Of a stretch of DNA of 64,000 bases, positions 25,746 through 35,755 are shown piece after piece. The stretch spans positions 229,512 through 293,511 of the forward strand of contig NZ_LIVQ01000009.1 of assembly GCF_001905445.1 (NCBI RefSeq), written 5' to 3'. This stretch comes from Streptomyces sp. CB00455. GTDB taxonomy: Bacteria; Actinomycetota; Actinomycetes; Streptomycetales; Streptomycetaceae. The position numbers and the translations under genes were made by a program. The stretch's first letter is position 1. Every line of letters starts with the position of its first letter. Below the pieces are notes generated by a model that searched no databases, was not told the origin of the DNA, and worked only from the letters and a program-made list of their open reading frames with translations.

Positions 25746-25768
25746 AAGGTACGCTCCACAACCATTGC
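25746..25768. promoter_or_regulatory. Bipartite motif AAGGTA-N8-AACCATTGC (copy 2)
   Basis: Same hexamer and nonamer with identical 8-bp spacing as at 24883-24905, here 20 bp upstream of the permease ATG. Overlap with the probable promoter would allow repression. Confidence 0.7.
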
Positions 25769-25788
25769 CCCGAGGCAGGAGCGCACGG

Positions 25789-27264
<1,476 letters not shown>

Positions 27265-27317
27265 AATCCTGTCACCGGCGAATCCGCCGCCCCCCCTGCC
27301 CCCTGGAGGTACGGACC

Positions 27318-28025
27318 GTGCCACGGCCGCTCATCGGCATCACCACCTACGTGGAGGATTCCACCCGTTACGGCGTGTGGGACGTCCCGACCTCCCTCGT
27401 GCCGACCGGGTACTACGAACTCGTCCAGGCGGCGGGCGGGGCGGCCGTACTGCTCCCACCGGACGACCCGGCAGCGGCGGCCGAGGTGCTGAGCCGGGTG
27501 GACGGCCTGGTCGTGGCGGGCGGCCCCGATGTGGACCCGGTCCACTACGGCGCGGCCCGCGACTCCCGTACCGGTGCGCCCGCGACGGTCCGCGACCGCT
27601 GGGAGCTGGCCCTGCTCGCCGCGGCGCTGGAGGCGGACGTGCCGGTGCTGGGCATCTGCCGGGGCATGCAGGCGCTGAACGTGGCTCTGGGCGGCACGCT
27701 GATCCAGCACCTCGACGGCCATTTCGACGTCCCGGGCGCCATGTCCTGGCACCCGGTCCGCCCGGTCCCGGACACCCGGTACGCCGCGCTGGTCCCGGAG
27801 GAGACGCAGGTGCCGACCTACCACCACCAGGCCGTCGACCGCCTGGGCCGCGGCCTGGTGGCGTCCGCCCACGCGGCCGACGGCACGGTGGAGGCCATCG
27901 AACTCCCCGACCCGGCGCGCTGGGTCCTGGGCGTCCAATGGCACCCGGAACGCGCCACGGACACCCGCGTGATGACCTCCCTGATCGCAGCCGCCGACGC
28001 CCGCACGGCAGCCCCGGCGCTCTGA
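27318..28025 (+). CDS. Gamma-glutamyl-gamma-aminobutyrate hydrolase-like (PuuD family) amidase
   Basis: 235-aa class I glutamine-amidotransferase-fold hydrolase. The nucleophile is in LGICRGMQALNVALGG (Cys near 112), and the His-Glu pair is in VLGVQWHPERATD near residue 205. The N-terminus MPRPLIGITTYVED is typical of PuuD. It should cleave the gamma-glutamyl amide after oxidation, returning glutamate. The GTG start has GGAGG nine bases upstream. Located 53 bp after the permease and probably cotranscribed. Whether the natural substrate is gamma-glutamyl-glycine or gamma-glutamyl-GABA is open. Confidence 0.92.
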   Translation: MPRPLIGITTYVEDSTRYGVWDVPTSLVPTGYYELVQAAGGAAVLLPPDDPAAAAEVLSRVDGLVVAGGPDVDPVHYGAARDSRTGAPATVRDRWELALLAAALEADVPVLGICRGMQALNVALGGTLIQHLDGHFDVPGAMSWHPVRPVPDTRYAALVPEETQVPTYHHQAVDRLGRGLVASAHAADGTVEAIELPDPARWVLGVQWHPERATDTRVMTSLIAAADARTAAPAL

Positions 28026-28033
28026 GGCACCAA

Positions 28034-28084
28034 CAGGCAAGATCAGCCCCGCCAGGGACACCATCAGGCAAGATCAGCCCCGCC
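28034..28084. repeat. 20-bp direct repeat, spacing 31
   Basis: CAGGCAAGATCAGCCCCGCC occurs at 28034-28053 and 28065-28084. The second copy runs into the dispersed repeat that follows. Confidence 0.7.
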
Positions 28085-28135
28085 GGCGTTTGAGGCGCGG
28101 GGTCCGGGGCGGAGCCCCGGCAACGGCGCCGCACC
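28075..28135. repeat. Dispersed intergenic repeat, copy 1
   Basis: Begins CAGCCCCGCCGGCGTTTGAG and contains a hairpin (CCGGGGC...GCCCCGG). It is closely similar to copies at 33851-33911 and 34002-34062. It lies between the convergent hydrolase and LysR genes, where it could also act as a terminator. Confidence 0.8.
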
Positions 28136-28165
28136 ATGCCACGCCCCCTCCGGCGGCGGCCGGCG

Positions 28166-29089
28166 CTACACGACCCCCCGCGTCAGCGACAGCAGGTCCC
28201 GCGCCGGCCCCGCCGGCCGCGCCCCCACCGGCCACACGGCGCGCAACGCGCGCCCCAGCACCGCCCCCTCCACCGGCACCTCCACCAGCCGGCGCGCCGC
28301 CAGCTCGTCCCCCACCGCCAGCTCCGACAGCACGCACGGCCCGGCGCCGCTGAGCGCGGCCGCCTTCACCGCCGTGGTCGACGCCAGTTCCAGCAGCGGC
28401 GCCGCCAGTCCCCCGCACCCGGCCAGCGCCGCGTCCAGCACCTGCCGGGTCCCCGACCCCCGTTCCCGCAGTATCAGCGGGGCCGCCGCCAGCTCCGCCA
28501 CCCCGACGCCCCGGGAGCGCCGCGCCCACGCGTGGCCCGGCGCCACCGCCACCACCAGCCGGTCCTGCGCGATCACCGCCGAGTCGAGCCCTTCCGGCAC
28601 CGTGAGCCCCTCCACGAAGCCGAGGTCCGACTCGTGCGCGAGGACCCGCTGCGCGACCACCGCTGAGTTCCCGGCGTGCAGCGACACCGCCGTGTCCGGC
28701 CGCTGTCCGCGCAGCGCGATCAGCCAGCCCGGCAGCAGGTACTCCGCGATGGTCATGCTGGCGGCCACCCGCAGCCGCGAATCCCGCCGGCCCCGCAGCG
28801 CCTGCGCCCCCGCGTCGAGCGCCTCGGCCGCCTCCACCACGCGCCGCGCCCAGTCCGTGACCAGCGCGCCCTCCGCCGTCAGCGTCGAGCCCCGCGGCGA
28901 GCGGTCCACCAGGGCCACCCCGAGCCGTACCTCCATCGCCCGGATCCTGCTGCTCGCCGCGGGCTGGGTTATCCCCAGCCGCCGGGCCGCGCCACTGAGG
29001 CTGCCGACCCGCGCCACCTCCAGCAGCAACTCCAGCGCGCCCAGGTCCGGCACGCGGTGCGCCAGCGGAACCCGCTCCTCATCACCCAT
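28166..29089 (-). CDS. LysR-family transcriptional regulator
   Basis: 307-aa regulator. The winged helix-turn-helix at residues 15-75 (LELLLEVARVGSLSGAARRL, then GITQPAASSRIRAME) is followed by a two-lobed LysR substrate domain (LRVAASMTIAEYLLP ... DLGFVEGL ... LILRERGSGTRQVLD). It is divergent from the TDT-family transporter, with 70 bp between starts, so it most likely controls that gene. An ATAAC/GTTTAT symmetrical element with T-N11-A spacing overlaps its start. The effector is unknown. Confidence 0.92.
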   Translation of the reverse strand: MGDEERVPLAHRVPDLGALELLLEVARVGSLSGAARRLGITQPAASSRIRAMEVRLGVALVDRSPRGSTLTAEGALVTDWARRVVEAAEALDAGAQALRGRRDSRLRVAASMTIAEYLLPGWLIALRGQRPDTAVSLHAGNSAVVAQRVLAHESDLGFVEGLTVPEGLDSAVIAQDRLVVAVAPGHAWARRSRGVGVAELAAAPLILRERGSGTRQVLDAALAGCGGLAAPLLELASTTAVKAAALSGAGPCVLSELAVGDELAARRLVEVPVEGAVLGRALRAVWPVGARPAGPARDLLSLTRGVV

Positions 29090-29103
29090 AACGTCAGTTT
29101 ATG
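29087..29103. promoter_or_regulatory. LysR-type T-N11-A box
   Basis: CATAA-N7-TTATG overlaps the lysR start codon; T at 29089 and A at 29101 are separated by 11 bases. It is the only symmetrical AT-rich element between the divergent LysR and TDT genes. Confidence 0.5.
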
Positions 29104-29159
29104 ACCTGATAGAAAGATGACCTCTGCCGGGCGGACCGTCCCGCCACGAGGCTCGTCCC

Positions 29160-30281
<1,122 letters not shown>

Positions 30282-30319
30282 CCGTCCCACCGGGACGGAA
30301 CCGCCGCCCGGGCGAAGGC

Positions 30320-31036
30320 TCAGCCCGCCGCGCGCAGGGCCCGGCCCAGGAGCGCCGGAGCCTCGGCCAGCGAAGGCCCGTACCAGGTCAGGTGCCGGCC
30401 GCTGACCAGCGCTGCCGGCAGGCCCGGAAACGCCTCCGGGCCGTCCTCGGCCGTGAAGCGGTACGGCTCGTCGGGGAGCACCACCAGATCGCAGCCGGCG
30501 GCGGCGAGCTCCTCGACCGGCACCCGCGGATACCGCTCGGCGTGCCCGGCGTAGACGTTGCGCACCCCCAGCCGCGCCAGCAGGTCACCGGCGAAGGTGT
30601 CGCGGCCCAGCACCATCCACGGCCGCCGCCACACCGGTACGACGGCACGCCGTACGCCGGCCGGCTCCACCCGGGCCCACGCGGCCTCGGCATCCGCCAG
30701 CCACTTCGGCCTCGTCAGCCCCAGCGCCCCCACCAGTACCCGCTCCAGCTCGCGCAGCGCCTGCGGCAGGTCCCGGATCTCGGTGACCAGCACCTCGATC
30801 CCGGCCTCCCCCAGCGCCGCCAGGTCCGCGGCCCGGTTCTCCTCCTCGTTGGCGATCACCAGATCGGGGCGCAGCCCGGTGATCCTGCGCACGTCGGGGT
30901 TCTTCGTCCCGCCGATCCGGACCGCGTCGCCCAGGTCCGCGGGGTGCGTGCACCAGTCGGTGACGCCCGCCAGCACACCGGGCGCGCTCACCGCGACCGC
31001 CTCGGTCAGCGACGGCACCAGCGAGACGACGCGCAC
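30320..31036 (-). CDS. Helical-backbone metal-receptor (BtuF-like) protein lacking a signal peptide
   Basis: 238-aa protein with the periplasmic-binding class III fold: VVSLVPSLTEAV at the N-terminus, VIANEEENRAADL, LVTEIRDLPQALREL, TFAGDLLARLGVRNVY and LVVLPDEPYRFT. Homologues bind cobalamin or ferric chelates for ABC import. No signal peptide or lipobox precedes the domain, so it appears cytosolic, and no permease or ATPase is nearby. It lies 15 bp after the XRE-cupin regulator, presumably one operon. The GTG at 31036 is used. Role uncertain. Confidence 0.8.
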   Translation of the reverse strand: MRVVSLVPSLTEAVAVSAPGVLAGVTDWCTHPADLGDAVRIGGTKNPDVRRITGLRPDLVIANEEENRAADLAALGEAGIEVLVTEIRDLPQALRELERVLVGALGLTRPKWLADAEAAWARVEPAGVRRAVVPVWRRPWMVLGRDTFAGDLLARLGVRNVYAGHAERYPRVPVEELAAAGCDLVVLPDEPYRFTAEDGPEAFPGLPAALVSGRHLTWYGPSLAEAPALLGRALRAAG

Positions 31037-31051
31037 GTCCTTCCCGTCCCC

Positions 31052-31729
31052 TCAGGTGCCCGGGGAAGGCGGCTCGGAGGTCGCGTGGATGTGCTCGCCC
31101 ACCGCGACCACCAGGAACCGGGTGTCCTCGGTGACGGCCCGCCACCGGTGGCGCACACCGCCCGACAGGAACAGGGCGTCGCCGGTCTCCAGCCGGTAGG
31201 CGCGCCCCTCGGCCTCCACCTGGCAGGCGCCGGAGACCACGTACATCAGCTCGTCGTTGCGGTGCTGGTACTCACCGCCGGCGTCCTGGTCCCCGGTGAA
31301 CTCCAGCGCGTGCAGCTGGTGGTGGCCGCGGACCAGGGGGCGTACGCCCGGCACCGGCGTGAGCGCGGAATCGTCCCCGGCCCGCACGAGGTCCACCGTG
31401 CGCGCGGTGTCGGAGGCGGCCAGCAGCTCGACGGCCGTGGTCTCCAGCGCGTCCGCGACGCGCTCCAGGGAACGCATGCTGGGCCGGGCCCGCTCGTTCT
31501 CTATCTGGCTCAGGAAGGGGACCGAGAGGCCGCTGCGCGCCGACACGGCGGCAAGGGTCAGGTGGAGCGCGCGGCGCCGCTTGCGCACGGCGACGCCCAC
31601 CCGGAGCGGCTCTTTGCCGTCCTTGTCCTTGTCCTTGCCCTTGTCGTCCCTGTCGTCCTTGGCGTCCGGGCCGTCCTTGCCGTCCCTGTCGTCCATTTCG
31701 GGGCTGCCCTCCCCATGTCCGTCGCGCAT
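31052..31729 (-). CDS. XRE-family regulator with C-terminal cupin
   Basis: 225-aa regulator. An unusual 40-residue Asp/Lys-rich N-terminus is followed by an XRE helix-turn-helix (LTLAAVSARSGLSVPFLSQI, about residues 55-110) and a cupin sensor domain (ELMYVVSGACQVEAEG, RLETGDALFLSGGVRHRWR). Such proteins sense small ligands. The tail is coded by hexamer-like repeats and could be lineage-specific. ATG 31729 is used; ATG 31696, preceded by GGGGAGG, is an alternative that would remove only part of the tail. First gene of an apparent operon with the metal-receptor protein. Confidence 0.87.
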   Translation of the reverse strand: MRDGHGEGSPEMDDRDGKDGPDAKDDRDDKGKDKDKDGKEPLRVGVAVRKRRRALHLTLAAVSARSGLSVPFLSQIENERARPSMRSLERVADALETTAVELLAASDTARTVDLVRAGDDSALTPVPGVRPLVRGHHQLHALEFTGDQDAGGEYQHRNDELMYVVSGACQVEAEGRAYRLETGDALFLSGGVRHRWRAVTEDTRFLVVAVGEHIHATSEPPSPGT

Positions 31730-31738
31730 CGGTGTGCT

Positions 31739-31751
31739 GTAAGCACCTTAC
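31739..31751. promoter_or_regulatory. Inverted repeat upstream of XRE-cupin gene
   Basis: GTAAG-CAC-CTTAC is a perfect 5-3-5 inverted repeat ten bases upstream of the regulator start, overlapped by GTGCT-GTA-AGCAC (31734-31746). It is a candidate autoregulatory operator. Confidence 0.45.
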
Positions 31752-31900
31752 GCAGCAACCGCCCCCGGTTTCGCGTGCACGGCTCTTCCCGTACCGCTCC
31801 CGTACCGGTCCGCTCACCGTCCGTGGCCCCCGGGCGGGCGGGAGAACCGGCCGTCACGGTGGCCGGGAGCCGCCGCCGCCGTTGCGGCATCATCGTCTGC

Positions 31901-32824
31901 GTGACGACACGACGCCTGATGCTCCTGGACACCGCTTCCCTCTACTACCGGGCCTACTTCGGTGTGCCGGACTCCGTGAAGGCCCCCGACGGCACCCCGG
32001 TCAACGCCGTGCGCGGACTGCTCGACTTCATCGGCCGGCTGGTCCAGGACCACCGGCCGGACGATCTGGTGGCCTGCATGGACGCCGACTGGCGGCCGCA
32101 GTGGCGGGTGGAGCTGATCCCCTCCTACAAGGCGCACCGGGTGGCGCAGGAGACGGAGAGCGGCCCGGACGTGGAGGAGACCCCCGACACGCTCGCCCCG
32201 CAGGTGCCGATCATCGAGACCGCCCTGGACGCCTTCGGCATCGCCCGTGTGGGCGTGGCCGGTTACGAGGCGGACGACGTGATCGGCACGCTCACCGCCC
32301 GCGCGAGCGGCCCGGTGGACATCGTCACGGGCGACCGGGACCTCTACCAGCTGGTGGACGACGCCAAGCGGCGCCGGGTGCTGTACCCCCTCAAGGGGGT
32401 GGGCAGCCTCCAGGTGACGGACGAGGCGTGGCTGCGCGAGAAGTACGGCGTGGACGGCCCCGGCTACGCGGACCTGGCGCTGCTGCGCGGGGACCCGAGC
32501 GACGGCCTGCCCGGGGTCCCGGGAATCGGCGAGAAGACCGCGGCCAAGCTCCTGGACGCCTACGGCTCGCTGGCCGGGATCATCGCGGCGATCGACGACC
32601 CCGCCTCGAAGCTGACCCCCGCGCAGCGCAGGCGCCTGGACGAATCCCGGCCGTATCTGGCGGTGGCTCCCAAGGTGGTCCAGGTGGCCGCGGACGTCCC
32701 GCTGCCGGCCTTCGACCCGGCGCTTCCGGCGGTCCCGGCCCAGCCCGATCTGGTCGAGGCCCTTGCCCGCCGGTGGGGCCTGGGAGGCGCCGTGTCGCGC
32801 CTGAGCGGCGCGCTGCGCCACTGA
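31901..32824 (+). CDS. Stand-alone 5'-3' exonuclease (Pol I N-domain type)
   Basis: 307-aa nuclease of the FEN family. Acidic metal-site segments include MLLDTASLYYRAYFG, GYEADDVIGTL and IVTGDRDLYQLVDD; the helix-hairpin-helix is GLPGVPGIGEKTAAKLL near residue 205. It resembles the 5' nuclease domain of DNA polymerase I but has no polymerase part, so it may process flaps or RNA primers. The GTG at 31901 has no Shine-Dalgarno. Ends 49 bp before the iron-regulated siderophore-interacting protein gene. Confidence 0.92.
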   Translation: MTTRRLMLLDTASLYYRAYFGVPDSVKAPDGTPVNAVRGLLDFIGRLVQDHRPDDLVACMDADWRPQWRVELIPSYKAHRVAQETESGPDVEETPDTLAPQVPIIETALDAFGIARVGVAGYEADDVIGTLTARASGPVDIVTGDRDLYQLVDDAKRRRVLYPLKGVGSLQVTDEAWLREKYGVDGPGYADLALLRGDPSDGLPGVPGIGEKTAAKLLDAYGSLAGIIAAIDDPASKLTPAQRRRLDESRPYLAVAPKVVQVAADVPLPAFDPALPAVPAQPDLVEALARRWGLGGAVSRLSGALRH

Positions 32825-32830
32825 GATGCT

Positions 32831-32850
32831 AACTTAGGTCATCCTAAGTT
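32831..32850. promoter_or_regulatory. Iron-box-like operator (DmdR/IdeR type)
   Basis: AACTTAGG-TCAT-CCTAAGTT is a perfect 8-bp inverted repeat directly upstream of the siderophore-interacting protein gene. It contains TTAGG-N4-CCTAA, the inner part of the actinobacterial iron box, matching about 13 of 19 consensus positions from memory. Iron-dependent repression is expected. Confidence 0.75.
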
Positions 32851-32873
32851 TCAGGGGAGTCAGGGGAGACACC

Positions 32874-33713
32874 GTGGCAGAAGGACGCGCCCGCACCGTC
32901 GGCACCGCCGTCGTCGTACGCACCGAGCGGCTGACGCCGCACATGGTGCGCATCGTGCTGGGGGGTGACGGCCTGGCCGGATTCGACGCGGGCGAGTTCA
33001 CCGACCACTACATCAAGATCCTCTTCCCGCCGCAGGGCGTGGCCTACCCCGAGCCGTGGGACCTGCACCGGATCCGGACCGACTTCCCTCGCGCCCAGTG
33101 GCCGCGGCAGCGCGCGTACACCGTGCGGAGCTGGGACGCGGAGCACCGGGAGCTGGCCCTCGACTTCGTCGTGCACGGCGACGAGGGCCTCGCCGGCCCG
33201 TGGGCGGCGCGGGTCCAGCCGGGCGAGACCGTACGCTTCCTCGGCCCGGGCGGCGCCTACGCCCCGGAGCCGACGGCCGGCTGGCACCTGCTGGTCGGCG
33301 ACGAGAGCGCGCTGCCGGCGATCGCGGCGGCCATGGAGCGGATGCCGGCGGGCGCGCGGGTCCACGCCTTCGTGGAGGTGGAGGGCCCGGAGGCCGAGCA
33401 GAAGGTCTCGACGCCGGACGGGACCGCCCCGGTCTGGATCCACCGCGGCGACCGCCCGATCGGCGAGGCGCTGGTGGAGGCGGTGACGTCGCTGGAGTTC
33501 CCGTCCGCGGACGTGCACGCCTTCGTCCACGGCGAGGCGGGTTTCGTCAAGGACCTGCGCCGCCACCTCCGCATGGAGCGGGGCATCCCGCGCGAACGCC
33601 TGTCGATCTCGGGCTACTGGCGCCTGGGCGAGACGGACGAAGGCTGGCGTGCGATCAAGCGGGACTGGAACGCCGCGGTGGAAGCCGAACAGGACCACGC
33701 CACAGCAGCCTGA
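32874..33713 (+). CDS. Siderophore-interacting protein (FAD-dependent ferric-siderophore reductase)
   Basis: 279-aa cytosolic flavoprotein. The FAD-binding domain has WPRQRAYTVRSWDAE near residue 80, DFVVHGDEGLAGPWA, and FLGPGGAYAPE; the NAD(P)H-binding SIP domain has HLLVGDESALPAIAAAME and ends with ISGYWRLGETDEGW. It reduces Fe(III)-siderophores to release iron. GGGGAG lies five bases before GTG 32874, and an iron-box palindrome sits just upstream, agreeing with iron control. Confidence 0.94.
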   Translation: MAEGRARTVGTAVVVRTERLTPHMVRIVLGGDGLAGFDAGEFTDHYIKILFPPQGVAYPEPWDLHRIRTDFPRAQWPRQRAYTVRSWDAEHRELALDFVVHGDEGLAGPWAARVQPGETVRFLGPGGAYAPEPTAGWHLLVGDESALPAIAAAMERMPAGARVHAFVEVEGPEAEQKVSTPDGTAPVWIHRGDRPIGEALVEAVTSLEFPSADVHAFVHGEAGFVKDLRRHLRMERGIPRERLSISGYWRLGETDEGWRAIKRDWNAAVEAEQDHATAA

Positions 33714-33850
33714 CCCCCGTTCCCGGCTCCGCACACGATCGAACCGCAGGCCCCGGGAACAAAAACCCACCCCCGCCCACGCCGCAGCCACACCCAGGCC
33801 CGCCCGCCTCAACAGCCACACCCGGCCACGCCCGCCTCCGCAGCCAAACC

Positions 33851-33911
33851 CAGCCCCGCCGGCGTTTGAGGCGCGGGGCCCGGGGCAGCGCCCCGGCAAC
33901 GCCGCCGCACC
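33851..33911. repeat. Dispersed intergenic repeat, copy 2
   Basis: Begins CAGCCCCGCCGGCGTTTGAG. It is identical over about 70 bp (including ten bases upstream) to the copy starting at 34002 and similar to 28075-28135. The GGGGCCCGGGGC / GCCCCGG part can fold into a hairpin. Confidence 0.85.
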
Positions 33912-34001
33912 ACGGCCCACCAGCCCCGCCCAGTCGCAGCCACACCCCGCCCCGCCCGCCTCCACAGCCACACCCAGCCCCGCCGACGCCGCAGCCAAAC
34001 C

Positions 34002-34062
34002 CAGCCCCGCCGGCGTTTGAGGCGCGGGGCCCGGGGCAGCGCCCCGGCAACGCCGCCGCACC
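34002..34062. repeat. Dispersed intergenic repeat, copy 3
   Basis: Same sequence as copy 2, shifted by 151 bp, ending GCCGCCGCACC. It lies about 120 bp upstream of the serine hydrolase start. Confidence 0.85.
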
Positions 34063-34179
34063 CCACCACGGCCCGCCCCGCCGCCTCCACAGCCAAACCC
34101 AGCGGCGGCGGCACCGCACCGCACCCCCACCGCCCCGCCACCCCGCGCGCCCTCACCCGTCCGGCGGGACAATGGCCTC

Positions 34180-35736
34180 ATGCGTACGCCCAGCCTCCGC
34201 ACCCTCGCGGCATCGGCGGCCGCCACCGCCCTGCTGGCCACCACAGCGGCAGCGGGGACGGCATCGGCGGCCCCCAGCCCCCCGCCCGCGCCGAAACCCC
34301 GGCTCACGGACGCCCAGGTCGACAAGGCGACGGCCCGCCTCGACGGGACCGTCCAGGACATGATGCGCCGCACCGGCGTCCCCGGCGTCTCCGTGGTGGT
34401 CGTCCACAACGACAAGGTCGTCCACCTCAAGGGCTTCGGCGTGCGCCGCACCGGCGAGAGCGCCACCGTCGATCCCGACACGGTCTTCCAGATCGCCTCC
34501 CTCTCCAAGCCTGTCTCCTCCACCGTCGTGGCCGGCACCCTGACCGACCCCGACCAGTGGGACCGCCACACGTCCCTCCCCGGCTTCTCCCTCAAGGACC
34601 CCTGGGTCACCGACCACGTCTCGACCGCCGACCTGTTCTCCCACCGCAGCGGCCTGCCCGACCACGCCGGCGACCTCCTCGAAGACCTCGGATACGACCA
34701 GTCGTACATCCTCGACCACCTGCGTCTCGAACCCCTCGCCCCCTTCCGCGCGACCTACGCCTACACCAACTTCGGCTTCACGGCCGCCGCCGAGGCCGTC
34801 GCCCGCGCCAAGGGCACCAGCTGGCAGAAGCTCAGCGCCGACACCCTGTTCAAGCCCGCCGGCATGGCCCACACGAGCACCGAGTTCTCGGCCTTCGCCG
34901 ACGCCCCCGACCACGCCGCCACCCACGTCAGGAACCCGGACGGCACCTGGAGCCCCCGCTACGTCCGCGACCCCGACGCCCAGGCCCCGGCCGGCGGGGT
35001 CAGCTCCACCGCCCGCGACATGTCCCGCTGGCTGCGCCTGCAGCTCGCCGGCGGCACCCTCGACGGGAAGCGGATCGTCCCGGCCGACACCCTCGCCCGC
35101 ACGCATCTGCCCGCCATCGTGTCGCAGCCGCCCTCCGGGCCCGCCGGCCGTACCGGCTTCTACGGCCTCGGCTGGAACGTCTCCTACGACGACGCCGGCC
35201 GACTGCGCCTGAGCCACTCCGGAGCCTTCGAGCTGGGCGCGAACGCCAACGTCACCATGCTCCCGCTGGAGCGCCTCGGCATCGTCGTCCTCACCAACGG
35301 CGCCCCCGTCGGCCTCGCCGACGCCGTCGCGCTGGACTTCTTCGACGTCGCCGAGCGCGGCAAGGCCACCGCCGACTGGCTGGGCCTGGCCGGCGCGCTG
35401 TACGCGCAGATGGACCAGGCGGGCCGCTCCGCCACCGACTACGCCCACCCGCCCGCCTCCGCCAGGCCCGCCCAGAACAGCGCCGCGTACACGGGGGCCT
35501 ACGACAACCCGTACTACGGCAAGCTCACGGTGAGCGCCGACGACAAGGGCGCGCTCACCCTCGCCCTCGGCCCGAAGCCCCTGCGCTTCCCGCTCGCCCA
35601 CTACGACGGCGACACCTTCAGCTTCGAGACGACGGGCGAGAACGCGGTCGGCCGCACCGGGGTGACCTTCACCGACGGCACGGTCCGGATCGAGTACCTG
35701 GACCACAACCACCTGGGCACCTTCACCCGTCAGTAG
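34180..35736 (+). CDS. Secreted serine hydrolase of the class C beta-lactamase family
   Basis: 518-aa exported enzyme. A Sec signal peptide ends near Ala30 (TASA). The beta-lactamase/D-alanyl-D-alanine carboxypeptidase-like domain has Ser107-Leu-Ser-Lys110, the Tyr-x-Asn motif in ATYAYTNFGF near residue 192, and His-Ser-Gly in LSHSGAFELG near residue 348. A C-terminal beta-sandwich (about residues 420-518; AYTGAYDNPYYGKLTVS) is DUF3471-like. Likely a D-aminopeptidase, esterase or carboxypeptidase rather than a resistance enzyme. It lies alone after the repeat-rich spacer. Confidence 0.9.
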   Translation: MRTPSLRTLAASAAATALLATTAAAGTASAAPSPPPAPKPRLTDAQVDKATARLDGTVQDMMRRTGVPGVSVVVVHNDKVVHLKGFGVRRTGESATVDPDTVFQIASLSKPVSSTVVAGTLTDPDQWDRHTSLPGFSLKDPWVTDHVSTADLFSHRSGLPDHAGDLLEDLGYDQSYILDHLRLEPLAPFRATYAYTNFGFTAAAEAVARAKGTSWQKLSADTLFKPAGMAHTSTEFSAFADAPDHAATHVRNPDGTWSPRYVRDPDAQAPAGGVSSTARDMSRWLRLQLAGGTLDGKRIVPADTLARTHLPAIVSQPPSGPAGRTGFYGLGWNVSYDDAGRLRLSHSGAFELGANANVTMLPLERLGIVVLTNGAPVGLADAVALDFFDVAERGKATADWLGLAGALYAQMDQAGRSATDYAHPPASARPAQNSAAYTGAYDNPYYGKLTVSADDKGALTLALGPKPLRFPLAHYDGDTFSFETTGENAVGRTGVTFTDGTVRIEYLDHNHLGTFTRQ

Positions 35737-35755
35737 CCGCATAGCCTGTCCCACG

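Larger units (their letters stand above)
33714..34179. other. 466-bp gene-less repeat-rich spacer
   Basis: No gene is credible on either strand. It holds two identical copies of the dispersed repeat (33851-33911, 34002-34062) exactly 151 bp apart, amid degenerate C-rich units of the type GCAGCCA(C/A)ACCCAGCCCCGCC. The sequence between the copies is diverged. A simple expansion by duplication of a repeat is the likely history. Confidence 0.75.

Noticed and set aside
23509..25788. N-terminal extension of the permease frame through the regulator and glnA4
   Set aside because: Only the part from ATG 25789 encodes the transporter; upstream codons are antisense or out of frame with real genes, and AGGAG marks the start.
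33851..34062. Possible CRISPR-like array
   Set aside because: Only two identical units at 151-bp spacing with a third elsewhere; spacing is too large, spacers are not unique-length and no cas genes occur. The Cas4-like domain gene at 60166 is an ordinary RecB-family nuclease.
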